Source: Bisbaumannia salifodinae | GTDB taxonomy: Bacteria > Pseudomonadota > Gammaproteobacteria > Pseudomonadales > Halomonadaceae | Reading direction: 5' to 3' (one strand) | Assembly: GCF_039522585.1 (NCBI RefSeq) | Contig: NZ_BAAADR010000012.1 | DNA: 64,000 nt | Shown here: piece by piece, positions 1 through 9,646 of the stretch | Position numbering within the stretch: the first letter of the stretch is position 1 | Layout: every line of letters starts with the position of its first letter | The notes under the pieces: model-generated | Seen by the model: only the letters and a program-made list of their open reading frames with translations | What the model was told of the DNA's origin: nothing | Database searches by the model: none | Position numbers and translations under genes: made by a program

Positions 1-1009
<1,009 letters not shown>

Positions 1010-1079
1010 AATAAGTCCGTGTGGATAAGCCTGAAGACGCCTGGGCGCCCGGCGCCGGGGCACCGTCGCAAAGAAGACC

Positions 1080-1085
1080 ATTATA
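1080..1085 (-). promoter_or_regulatory. Probable alaS -10 element
   Basis: On the minus strand this is a perfect TATAAT about 70 nt upstream of the alaS start. The hexamer 17 nt further up (TGAAAG) is a weak -35. This is pattern evidence only. Confidence 0.45.
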
Positions 1086-1209
1086 ACGCAGTCGTCAAGG
1101 AACTTTCAGCGGGGCATCGGCGACCGCCGCTGTCGCGGGGAGATAAGCGGCCAACAGAAGCGAGCATGGTCGCTGGAGCAACCACCCTAGACGCTGGGAC
1201 GAGGCCACA

Positions 1210-1389
1210 GCGGGGCTAACTAGCGAAGCGACGTCGCCAGGACGCTGACGAGTAGCGAGCGACTAGCGGAGATCGACAGGGATGTCGTATCCAGGGCCGG
1301 CGAGAGAGACCTCGGTCCGGCCCGACGCGTCAGTCGCGAGCGCAGCATCAGGGTTTCGTCCTGGAGAGGAGCGAGTCGGTTAGCCCCGC
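1210..1389 (+). repeat. Structured intergenic repeat, family R1, copy A
   Basis: A 180-bp element bounded by the perfect inverted repeat GCGGGGCTAAC / GTTAGCCCCGC. Nested inside are CCAGGACG / CGTCCTGG, GCGACT / AGTCGC, a CGACA-GGGA-TGTCG hairpin, and GGGCCGG / CCGGCCC around a CTCGGTCC core. It is nearly identical over its core to the element at 47796-47973 (opposite strand) and related to 43344-43535, but the outermost arms differ in sequence in each copy while staying complementary. No long open reading frame of its own is convincing. It lies between recX and alaS. Confidence 0.75.
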
Positions 1390-1446
1390 GACTGACGGGA
1401 GGCATCTATCGCAACAGGGCCTCTCTTCAGACGCTGAGGCTCGGAG

Positions 1447-1516
1447 CTACGACTCCTCCTCATCACTCCAGGCCGTTTCAAGGGCATAACGCACCTGGTC
1501 GAAGCTGAAACCACGG
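1447..1516 (-). pseudogene. Decayed duplicate of the recX 3' end
   Basis: About 35 bp beyond the recX stop there is a second copy of its last 20 or so codons. On the minus strand it reads RGFSFDQVRYALETAWSDEE followed by Ser and a stop, against RGFSFDQVRHALETAWSDEE and a stop in recX itself. The match is about 55-60 bp with several silent changes, so it looks like the tail of a diverged recX allele rather than a fresh tandem duplication. Upstream of it (1517-1540) the similarity continues in a shifted frame and fades. Confidence 0.75.
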
Positions 1517-1547
1517 GGCGGATAGAGAGCAGGAAACGCCTGAGCGT

Positions 1548-2024
1548 TTACTCTTCATCACTCCAGGCCGTCTCGAGAGCATGACGCACCTGGTCGAAGC
1601 TGAAACCACGCCCGGCCAGGAAACGCTCCTGGCGGGCCCGTTCCTTGGGAGTCGCGGCGGGGGCCGCGAAGCGTCGGGCCAGGGTCTCGGCGGCCAGGGT
1701 GAACCAGTCGAGCTCGCCGGCGGCCTCGGCCTCCCTGAGGAGCGTATCGATGGCCTCCCGGGAGAGGCCCCGCTGGCCCAGATCGGCGCGCACCTTCAGC
1801 GGCCCCTGTCCGCGAGCCAGCCGCGAGCGCAGGAAGGCCTCGGCGAAGCGGGCATCGCTCTGCAGGCCCTGCTCGGCCAGGGCAGCCAGGCACTCGGTGA
1901 TGGCCTCGGCGGCATGCCCTTTATTAGCCAGGCGGCCCTCCAGCTCGCTACGCGAATAGTCGCGCCGGGCCAGTAGGCGGATGGCGTCCTCCCGGGGGGA
2001 GGCACGATCGGCATCGCGACTCAT
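1548..2024 (-). CDS. recX: Regulatory protein RecX
   Basis: RecX binds RecA filaments and limits their extension and activity. The 158-residue product has the helical-repeat composition of the family, with the typical LLARRDYSRSELEGRLANKG opening repeat and RGLSREAIDTLL in the middle. The ATG at 2024 lies only 3 bp after the recA stop, so the gene is co-transcribed with recA and shares its SOS control. It ends with AWSDEE and a stop; a decayed copy of that tail follows at 1447-1516. Confidence 0.96.
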   Translation of the reverse strand: MSRDADRASPREDAIRLLARRDYSRSELEGRLANKGHAAEAITECLAALAEQGLQSDARFAEAFLRSRLARGQGPLKVRADLGQRGLSREAIDTLLREAEAAGELDWFTLAAETLARRFAAPAATPKERARQERFLAGRGFSFDQVRHALETAWSDEE

Positions 2025-2027
2025 CGT

Positions 2028-3092
<1,065 letters not shown>

Positions 3093-3145
3093 GGAGGTCT
3101 CCTTGGGATCGGTTGGGGCGACGCCCGGGGCGCCGCCGTCAATTA

Positions 3146-3161
3146 CTGTATGGTTGGCCAG
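3146..3161 (-). promoter_or_regulatory. Candidate LexA (SOS) box upstream of recA
   Basis: The plus strand reads CTGTATGGTTGGCCAG. The gammaproteobacterial consensus is CTGT-N8-ACAG, so there is one mismatch in the right half. It lies 54 bp upstream of the recA start, where an SOS operator is expected. Confidence 0.65.
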
Positions 3162-3188
3162 TAGTATGGCGAAAAAATCGGCCCGCGC

Positions 3189-3707
3189 CTACTCTTCGGA
3201 TGATTCAAGCCGTTGAATCAAACCGATCAGGGCGATACGCACCGCCTGCTCGCGCACCGCCCGGCGGTCGCCGGGAAGGTGATGGCGCTCGGCCTGCTGG
3301 GCCTGGGCATCCCCCCAGGCGAACCAGACGGTGCCCACCGGCTTGTCGGCGCTGCCGCCGCCGGGGCCGGCCACGCCGCTGATGGCGACACCCAGGGCGG
3401 CGCCGCTATCGCGACAGGCGCCGGCCACCATGGCCTCTACCACCGGGCGGCTCACGGCGCCCTGGGCCGCCAGCAGCGCCTCGGGCACCCCGAGCAGCCG
3501 CGTCTTGGCGCCGTTGGAGTAGGTCACATAGCCGGTCTCGAAGTAGTCGGAGCTGCCGGCCACCGCGGTGATGGCGCTGGCCACGCCGCCGCCGGTGCAG
3601 GATTCGGCGCAGCTGACGGCGATGCCCCGGTCGCGGCACAGCCGCCCCAGGCGCTCGCTCAGGGTGAGCAGGTCGAGATTGGCGAGGTAGCGTCCGCGCT
3701 CGGACAT
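3189..3707 (-). CDS. pncC: Nicotinamide-nucleotide amidohydrolase PncC (CinA C-terminal domain family)
   Basis: Deamidates nicotinamide mononucleotide to nicotinate mononucleotide, which recycles NAD made available by DNA ligase. The 172-residue product is a stand-alone CinA C-terminal domain with the family motifs SCAESCTGGGVASAIT and GVAISGVAGPGGGSADKPVG. I chose the ATG at 3707 (MSERGRYLAN) because TCAGGAGG lies just before it; a longer frame would run into mutS. It sits between recA and mutS, as pncC/cinA-type genes often do, and is transcribed away from mutS. Confidence 0.93.
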   Translation of the reverse strand: MSERGRYLANLDLLTLSERLGRLCRDRGIAVSCAESCTGGGVASAITAVAGSSDYFETGYVTYSNGAKTRLLGVPEALLAAQGAVSRPVVEAMVAGACRDSGAALGVAISGVAGPGGGSADKPVGTVWFAWGDAQAQQAERHHLPGDRRAVREQAVRIALIGLIQRLESSEE

Positions 3708-3737
3708 GGGAGCCTCCTGAATAACGCACTTTCGCTC

Positions 3738-3767
3738 CTGACGGAGCCACTGCCTGGGCGTTAGAAT
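3738..3767 (+). promoter_or_regulatory. Candidate mutS promoter
   Basis: CTGACG (3738-3743) and TAGAAT (3762-3767) are separated by 18 bp and end 43 bp before the mutS start. Both hexamers deviate modestly from the sigma-70 consensus. Confidence 0.4.
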
Positions 3768-3810
3768 ACTGCCTTTTGCCAGCGAGTGCAGAGCCTCAAC
3801 AGGATCCCCG

Positions 3811-6375
3811 ATGTCACAGGCCAGTCCCACCCATACGCCGATGATGCAGCAGTTCCTGAAGATCAAGCGCGATCATCCCGACGCGTTGCTCTTCTACCGC
3901 ATGGGCGATTTCTACGAGCTCTTCTATGAGGACGCCAAGCGCGCCGCGGCGCTGCTCGATATCACCCTGACCCAGCGCGGCCAGTCCGCCGGGGCGCCGA
4001 TCCCCATGGCCGGGGTGCCCTACCATAGCGCCGAGGGCTACCTGGCGCGTCTGGTGAGCGCCGGCGAGTCGGTGGCGATCTGCGAGCAGATCGGCGACCC
4101 GGCTACCAGCAAGGGACCGGTGGAGCGCAAGGTGGTGCGCATCGTCACTCCGGGCACCCTCTACGACGAGGCCCTGCTGGACGCCCGCCGCGACAACCTG
4201 CTGCTGGCCCTGCACCCGCACCAGGGCACCTGGGGCCTGGCCTGGCTGGAGCTCTCCAGCGGCCGCTTCGGGGTGCTGGAGGTCGAGGGCGAGGGCGAGA
4301 TGCTCGCCGAGCTCCAGCGCCTCGACCCGGCAGAAGTGCTGGCGGGCGAGGACCTGGAACTGCCGCCCCAGCTGGCCGAGCGCCGTGGCCTGCGCCGCCA
4401 GAGCGCCTGGCTCTTCGACGCCGAGAGCGCCCGGCGTATCCTCTGCGATCAGTTCGGCGTCCAGGACCTGCGTGGCTTCGGCTGCGCCCACCTGGAGACC
4501 GCCCTCACCGCCGCCGGGGTGCTGATCGACTATGCCCGGGACACCCAGCGCTCGCGGCTGCCCCATGTCACCGCCATCGGCGTGGAGAGCCGCGACGACG
4601 CCGTGGTGATCGACGCCGCCAGCCGCCGCAACCTGGAGATCGATATCAACCTGGGCGGCAACGGTGACAACACCCTGGCCAGCGTGCTCGACACCACCAC
4701 CACCGCCATGGGCTCACGGCTGCTCAAGCGCTGGCTCAACCGCCCGCTGCGCGACGCTACCCTGGTCACCCGGCGCCAGGCGGCGGTGACCCTGCTGCTG
4801 GAGGCGGAGGGCTATGGTGAGTTGCGCGAGCGGCTCAAGCCGATCGGCGACTGCGAGCGCATCCTCGCCCGGGTGGCCCTCTACAGCGCCCGCCCCCGGG
4901 ACCTGGCACGGCTGCGCGACGCCCTGATCGCCCTGCCGGAACTGGCCGAGGCCCTGGCCGGCTACCCGGAGGGCTCCAGCCTGGACGAACTGAAGCGCCA
5001 GATCCGCCCCTACCCGGAGCTCGCCGACACCCTCTCCCGGGCCCTGGTGGAGAACCCGCCGGTGGTGATCCGCGACGGCGGGGTGATCGCCGAGGGCTTC
5101 GACGCCGAGCTCGACGAGCACCGCGGCCTGGCCGAGCACGCCGGCGACTACCTGGTGCGGCTGGAGACCCGGGAGCGGGAGCGCACCGGCCTGCCCGGCC
5201 TCAAGGTCGGCTACAACCGGGTCCACGGCTACTACATCGAGATTCCCCGCGCCCAGGCCAAGGAGGCCCCGGCGGACTATATTCGCCGCCAGACCCTGAA
5301 GAACGCCGAGCGCTTTATCATCCCCGAGCTCAAGGAGTTCGAGGACAAGGCGCTCTCCGCCAAGTCCCGGGCCCTGGCCCGGGAGAAGCTGCTCTATGAC
5401 GGCCTGCTCGACACCCTCAATGCCGAGCTGGAGGCCCTCCAGAGCACCAGCCGCGCCCTGGCCGGCCTGGACGTGCTGAGCACCTTCGCCGAGCGGGCCG
5501 AGGCCCTGGACTTCACCCGCCCGACCCTGGAGGCCACCCCGGGCCTGGAGATCCGCGGCGGCCGTCACCCGGTGGTGGAGCAGGTCTCCGATGGCCCCTT
5601 CGTGCCCAATGACCTGATCATGGACGACGAGCGCCGCATGCTGGTGATCACCGGCCCCAACATGGGCGGCAAATCCACCTATATGCGCCAGGCGGCGCTG
5701 ATCGCCCTGCTCGCCTACACCGGCAGCTTCGTGCCGGCGGCCGCGGCGCGGCTCGGCCCGGTGGATCGCATCTTCACCCGCATCGGCTCCTCCGACGACC
5801 TGGCCGGCGGGCGCTCCACCTTTATGGTGGAGATGACCGAGACCGCCAATATCCTCCACAACGCCAGCGACCAGAGCCTGGTGCTGATGGACGAGATCGG
5901 CCGCGGCACCAGCACCTTCGACGGCCTGTCGCTGGCCTGGGCCAGCGCCGAGCATCTGACCCGCACCCGCGCCTTTACCCTCTTCGCCACCCACTACTTC
6001 GAGATGACCGCCCTGGCGGAACAGGCCGAGGGGGTCGCCAACGTGCACCTGACCGCGGCGGAGCATAAAGACGGTATCGTCTTTATGCACCGGGTGGAGG
6101 AAGGGCCGGCCAGCCAGAGCTATGGCCTGCAGGTGGCGCAACTGGCCGGGGTGCCCCAGGGGGTGATCCGGCGGGCCCGGGAGAAGCTGGCCCAGTTGGA
6201 ACAGCAGGAGGTGGATCAGCCCCGCCCCGCCGCCGACGGCGCCGCACCGCTGCAGAACGACCTCTTCGCCAGCGCCCCCCACCCCCTGGTGGAGGCCCTG
6301 GAAGGGCTGGATGTGGACGACCTCAGTCCCCGCCAGGCCCTGGAGCTGCTATATCAGTGGAAGAAGCGCCTCTAG
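3811..6375 (+). CDS. mutS: DNA mismatch repair protein MutS
   Basis: Recognises mispaired or looped bases and starts methyl-directed repair with MutL. The 854-residue length is normal. The mismatch-reading Phe-X-Glu is seen as F34-Y35-E36 within RMGDFYELF. The ATPase domain has Walker A GPNMGGKST at about 615-623, LVLMDEIGRGTSTFDG as Walker B and signature, and the TLFATHYFEMT histidine switch. The C-terminal tail EALELLYQWKKRL-type helix is present (here DLSPRQALELLYQWKKRL). A 12-nt piece of its 3' end, CGCCTCTAGAAT, recurs 130 bp downstream. Confidence 0.99.
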   Translation: MSQASPTHTPMMQQFLKIKRDHPDALLFYRMGDFYELFYEDAKRAAALLDITLTQRGQSAGAPIPMAGVPYHSAEGYLARLVSAGESVAICEQIGDPATSKGPVERKVVRIVTPGTLYDEALLDARRDNLLLALHPHQGTWGLAWLELSSGRFGVLEVEGEGEMLAELQRLDPAEVLAGEDLELPPQLAERRGLRRQSAWLFDAESARRILCDQFGVQDLRGFGCAHLETALTAAGVLIDYARDTQRSRLPHVTAIGVESRDDAVVIDAASRRNLEIDINLGGNGDNTLASVLDTTTTAMGSRLLKRWLNRPLRDATLVTRRQAAVTLLLEAEGYGELRERLKPIGDCERILARVALYSARPRDLARLRDALIALPELAEALAGYPEGSSLDELKRQIRPYPELADTLSRALVENPPVVIRDGGVIAEGFDAELDEHRGLAEHAGDYLVRLETRERERTGLPGLKVGYNRVHGYYIEIPRAQAKEAPADYIRRQTLKNAERFIIPELKEFEDKALSAKSRALAREKLLYDGLLDTLNAELEALQSTSRALAGLDVLSTFAERAEALDFTRPTLEATPGLEIRGGRHPVVEQVSDGPFVPNDLIMDDERRMLVITGPNMGGKSTYMRQAALIALLAYTGSFVPAAAARLGPVDRIFTRIGSSDDLAGGRSTFMVEMTETANILHNASDQSLVLMDEIGRGTSTFDGLSLAWASAEHLTRTRAFTLFATHYFEMTALAEQAEGVANVHLTAAEHKDGIVFMHRVEEGPASQSYGLQVAQLAGVPQGVIRRAREKLAQLEQQEVDQPRPAADGAAPLQNDLFASAPHPLVEALEGLDVDDLSPRQALELLYQWKKRL

Positions 6376-6618
6376 AATCAGGCACTCGCCGGTGGAGTGG
6401 CCGAGAGGCGCCGGGGCAAGCCGAAGCGCCTTCAGGCCCGAGAGCAGAAGCGATCGTCCAGTCAGCCGCTTGACGCGGCTTGCTGGCCCGGAAAGACGCC
6501 TCTAGAATAGGGCGCCATTAGAATGGCGGCTTATAATAGGGACGTCGCTTATAACCTTATTCATTACTGCCTCGGTGGCCATGCGACCGCCGAGCCCCAA
6601 CCGACCGAGGGGAAACCC
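6376..6618 (+). other. mutS-fdxA intergenic region with hairpins and a TATAAT box
   Basis: This 243-bp gap has no gene that I can support. It holds AGGCGC / GCGCCT (about 6405-6430) and AGCCGC / GCGGCT (about 6464-6483) hairpins, a repeat of the mutS end (CGCCTCTAGAAT at 6367 and 6497), and a perfect TATAAT at 6532-6537, which probably starts the fdxA transcript. No good -35 is visible. Confidence 0.4.
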
Positions 6619-6942
<324 letters not shown>

Positions 6943-6971
6943 GCACAACCTAAGCCGACGCCCCCGGCACC

Positions 6972-7019
6972 GCGCACACGCAAGACGCCGACCCTAGGGT
7001 CGGCGTCTTGCGTGTGCGC
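6972..7019. terminator. Perfect 48-bp palindrome, probable bidirectional terminator after fdxA
   Basis: 6972-6995 and 6996-7019 are exact reverse complements with no spacer, centred on CCCTAGGG. It lies 30 bp after the fdxA stop. It lacks a T tract, so it may stop transcription inefficiently, protect RNA ends, or form a cruciform. Confidence 0.6.
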
Positions 7020-7039
7020 CTCAGGCAGGACACAGGCAT

Positions 7040-7065
7040 AAAAAAAGGCGGCCCGAAGGCCGCCC
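7040..7065 (-). terminator. Intrinsic terminator of the RsmZ-like RNA
   Basis: Minus-strand GGCGGCC-TTCG-GGCCGCC stem-loop followed by seven T. It is about 365 bp beyond the eno stop and directly ends the GGA-rich stretch, so it belongs to the small RNA rather than to eno. Confidence 0.9.
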
Positions 7066-7245
7066 GCTCCTAGCAATTCCTTGAACCGTTCCGTCGGTTC
7101 GACTCCCTGGGTGACTTCCTTGCCGAGAAACTTCTTCCCTTACGTACCCGGCGCACCTGACTAGCATCCCGTGGCATCCTGCCGGAAAAGCACTCCCCGC
7201 TTTTCCTAATCCCGCGTTCATTGTGGCAGCTCCGGCGCACATCTC
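7040..7245 (-). ncRNA. rsmZ: Candidate RsmZ/CsrB-type small RNA (CsrA/RsmA-sequestering)
   Basis: Read on the minus strand, the stretch carries ten or more GGA motifs, many in hairpin loops: AAAAGC-GGGGAGT-GCTTTT (7186-7204), GGC-AGGAT-GCC (7173-7183), AACCG-ACGGAA-CGGTT (7084-7099), CAA-GGAA-TTG (7074-7083) and GCTAGGAGC (7066-7074). It ends in a strong intrinsic terminator at 7040-7065. Members of this family bind and titrate the translational regulator CsrA/RsmA. Its place just downstream of fdxA is that of rsmZ in P. aeruginosa (fdxA-rsmZ-rpoS). The 5' end is not fixed by the sequence; 7245 is chosen just above the first GGA, and a start near 7300 is also possible. Confidence 0.82.
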
Positions 7246-7344
7246 AAGGTGCCCAGACGACCGCGGCCGCCCCCTGGGGCGGCCGCGACATCGCGAAAAA
7301 ATCACCAAAAATCATGCATTTGGCTTTTATTTCACGACACTGCA

Positions 7345-7363
7345 TTGATCACAACTTGATCAA
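7345..7363. promoter_or_regulatory. Inverted repeat upstream of the small RNA
   Basis: TTGATC-N7-GATCAA. It lies in the AT-richer stretch between the GacA-like box and the GGA-rich RNA. A minus-strand TTGTGA (within it) is followed 17 bp later by AATAAA, a possible promoter pair. Operator function is inference. Confidence 0.35.
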
Positions 7364-7420
7364 CCAGGGCGACTTCCTCGCCTCCGTGTAAGCGATCTCC
7401 TACACGAAATGTCGCCCTGG
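7364..7420. terminator. Long inverted repeat 3' of eno
   Basis: CCAGGGCGAC (7364-7373) pairs with GTCGCCCTGG (7411-7420), enclosing the smaller repeat CGTGTA / TACACG. It starts 11 bp after eno, so it could form the 3' hairpin of the eno mRNA. No T tract follows. Confidence 0.45.
7387..7404. promoter_or_regulatory. Candidate GacA (UvrY/VarA) box
   Basis: TGTAAG-CGATCT-CCTACA matches the GacA upstream activating site TGTAAG-N6-CTTACA with one mismatch. It lies about 150-190 bp upstream of the likely start of the RsmZ-like RNA, a distance comparable to that at Pseudomonas rsmZ genes. It overlaps the hairpin after eno, so an alternative role is possible. Confidence 0.6.
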
Positions 7421-7430
7421 ATGACACGCC

Positions 7431-8723
7431 TTACTGCCCCTTGATGGCGGAACGGCCCGGGTAGGCGGCCTGGTCGCCCAGCTGCTGCTCGATCACCAGC
7501 AGGCGGTTGTACTTGGCGACCCGGTCGCTGCGGCACAGGGAGCCGGTCTTGATCTGGCCCGCGGAGGTGGCCACCGCCAGGTCGGCGATGGTGGTGTCCT
7601 CGGTCTCGCCGCTGCGGTGGGAGATCACCGCGGTGAAGCCGGCGTCCTGGGCCATCTTGATGGCATCCAGGGTCTCGGAGAGGGAGCCGATCTGGTTGAA
7701 CTTGATCAGGATGGAGTTGCCGATCCGCTCGTCGATGCCGCGCTTGAGGATCTTGGTGTTGGTGACGAAGAGGTCGTCGCCCACCAGTTGCACCTTGTCG
7801 CCCAGCTTGTCGGTCAGTGCCTTCCAGCCGTCCCAGTCGGACTCGTCCATGCCGTCCTCGATGGAGACGATGGGGTACGCCTCGCACAGCTCGGCCAGGT
7901 AGTCGACGAAGCCCGCGGCATCATAGGACTTGCCCTCGCCGGCGAGGTTGTACTGGCCGTCCTGGTAGAACTCGGAGGAGGCGCAATCGAGTGCCAGGGT
8001 GACGTCCTGGCCCAGGGCGTAGCCGGCGTCTTCCACGGCCTGCTGGATCACCGCGAGGGCCTCGGCGTTGGACGCCAGGTTGGGCGCGAAGCCGCCCTCG
8101 TCACCCACGGAGGTGGCGAGGCCACGGGCGCTCAACACCTTCTTCAGGGCGTGGAAGATCTCGGCGCCCATGCGCAGCGCCTCGCGGAAGTTCGCGGCAC
8201 CCACCGGCTGCACCATGAACTCCTGGATATCGACGTTATTGTCGGCATGCTCGCCGCCGTTGAGGATGTTCATCATCGGCACCGGCATATTGAACTGCCC
8301 CGGCCGACCGTAGAGCTCGGCGATATGCGCGTAGAGCTCCACGCCCTTGGCGGCGGCGGCGGCCTTGGCGGCGGCCAGCGACACCGCCAGGATGGCGTTG
8401 GCCCCCAGGGTCGCCTTGTTGTCGGTGCCGTCCAGCTCGAGCATGGCGTTATCCAGGGCGCGCTGATCCTCGGCATCCAGGCCCACCAGGCGCTCGCGGA
8501 TGGCGCCATTCACGGCGTCCACGGCCTTGAGCACGCCCTTGCCCAGGTAGCGGGCCTTGTCACCGTCGCGCAGCTCCAGGGCCTCGCGGGAACCGGTGGA
8601 GGCACCGCTGGGGGCACAAGCCACGCCCTTGGCGCCGCCGTCGAGCACAACCTCGGCCTGCACGGTGGGGTTGCCGCGGGAGTCGAGTACCTCGAGGGCG
8701 CGAATGTCGACGATCTTGGTCAT
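7431..8723 (-). CDS. eno: Enolase
   Basis: Converts 2-phosphoglycerate to phosphoenolpyruvate; also a degradosome component in many gammaproteobacteria. The 430-residue product begins MTKIVDIRALEVLDSRGNPT and carries the enolase signature ILIKFNQIGSLSET and the acidic metal ligands in SIEDGMDESDWDG. It follows kdsA after 56 bp in the conserved pyrG-kdsA-eno order. ftsB, which usually comes next, is absent; the RsmZ-like RNA lies there instead. Confidence 0.99.
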   Translation of the reverse strand: MTKIVDIRALEVLDSRGNPTVQAEVVLDGGAKGVACAPSGASTGSREALELRDGDKARYLGKGVLKAVDAVNGAIRERLVGLDAEDQRALDNAMLELDGTDNKATLGANAILAVSLAAAKAAAAAKGVELYAHIAELYGRPGQFNMPVPMMNILNGGEHADNNVDIQEFMVQPVGAANFREALRMGAEIFHALKKVLSARGLATSVGDEGGFAPNLASNAEALAVIQQAVEDAGYALGQDVTLALDCASSEFYQDGQYNLAGEGKSYDAAGFVDYLAELCEAYPIVSIEDGMDESDWDGWKALTDKLGDKVQLVGDDLFVTNTKILKRGIDERIGNSILIKFNQIGSLSETLDAIKMAQDAGFTAVISHRSGETEDTTIADLAVATSAGQIKTGSLCRSDRVAKYNRLLVIEQQLGDQAAYPGRSAIKGQ

Positions 8724-8779
8724 AGGTTTTTCGTCCTTAGTGAGTCAGCGTTGATTGAGTCGGTAGGTCACGGCTCCGC

Positions 8780-9631
8780 TCAGGATATCTCCAGGGCCGG
8801 GAAGCCCTTGACCAGCTCATCGAGGGCCTTGAGCTGGGTCAGGAAGGGGGCGAGGCGATCCAGCGGCAGGGCGCAGGGGCCATCGCACTTGGCGTTGTCC
8901 GGATCGGGATGGGCCTCGAGGAAGATCCCCGCCAGGCCCACGGCGACCCCGGCCCGGGCCAGCTCGGCCACCTGCTGGCGGCGACCATCGGCGCTGTCGG
9001 AACGCCCGCCGGGGCGCTGCAGGGCGTGGGTCACGTCGAAGAAGAGCGGGTAGCCGGTCTGCTTCATCTCGCCGAAGCCGAGCATATCCACCACCAGGTT
9101 GTTGTAACCGAAGCTGGAGCCCCGCTCGCAGAGGATCAGCCGATCGTTGCCGGCCTCCTCGCACTTGCGAATGATATGGCGCATCTCATGGGGCGCCAGG
9201 AACTGCGGCTTCTTGATATTGATCACCGCGCCGGTCTCGGCCATGGCCACCACCAGGTCGGTCTGGCGGGCCAGGAAGGCGGGCAGCTGGATGATATCGG
9301 CCACCTCGGCGGCGGGGGCCGCCTGCCAGGGCTCGTGGACATCGGTGAGGATCGGCACGCCGAAGCGCGCCTTCACCTCGGCGAGGATCTCCAGCCCCTG
9401 CTCCAGGCCGGGGCCGCGGAAGGAGTGGATGGAGCTGCGGTTGGCCTTGTCGAAGCTGGCCTTGAAGACATAGGGGATGCCGAGGCGGGAGGTGACCTCC
9501 ACATAGGCCTCGGCGACCTCCAGGGCCAGCTCGCGGGATTCCAGGACATTCATGCCGCCGAACAGCGTCAGCGGCAGGTCGTTGCCGGTCCGCAGACCGG
9601 CAAACTCGAGGGTTTTCTGCGTTACGGCCAT
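8780..9631 (-). CDS. kdsA: 3-deoxy-D-manno-octulosonate 8-phosphate synthase
   Basis: Condenses phosphoenolpyruvate with arabinose 5-phosphate to make KDO 8-phosphate for the lipopolysaccharide inner core. The 283-residue product shows the family motif VFKASFDKANRSS near residue 60, GVPILTDVHEPWQA, and QLPAFLARQTDLV. The ATG at 9631 is 15 bp after the pyrG stop with a GGAG ribosome site. It is probably co-transcribed with pyrG and eno. Confidence 0.98.
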   Translation of the reverse strand: MAVTQKTLEFAGLRTGNDLPLTLFGGMNVLESRELALEVAEAYVEVTSRLGIPYVFKASFDKANRSSIHSFRGPGLEQGLEILAEVKARFGVPILTDVHEPWQAAPAAEVADIIQLPAFLARQTDLVVAMAETGAVINIKKPQFLAPHEMRHIIRKCEEAGNDRLILCERGSSFGYNNLVVDMLGFGEMKQTGYPLFFDVTHALQRPGGRSDSADGRRQQVAELARAGVAVGLAGIFLEAHPDPDNAKCDGPCALPLDRLAPFLTQLKALDELVKGFPALEIS

Positions 9632-9646
9632 GGGGGCTCCTCGGCC

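Noticed and set aside
3708..3866. Upstream extension of pncC into mutS
   Set aside because: No ribosome site and it would overlap the start of the divergent mutS; the ATG at 3707 has TCAGGAGG and the family N-terminus.
6400..6490. A tRNA-Ser-like start (GTGGAGTGGCCGAGAGGC) after mutS
   Set aside because: The D-arm-like words are there, but no T-arm GGTTCAAAT-type motif, acceptor pairing or CCA follows; the stretch only folds into two simple hairpins.
7021..7308. Minus-strand frame of 95 codons across the RsmZ-like RNA
   Set aside because: No family resemblance, it runs through the intrinsic terminator, and the GGA-hairpin pattern explains the stretch better.
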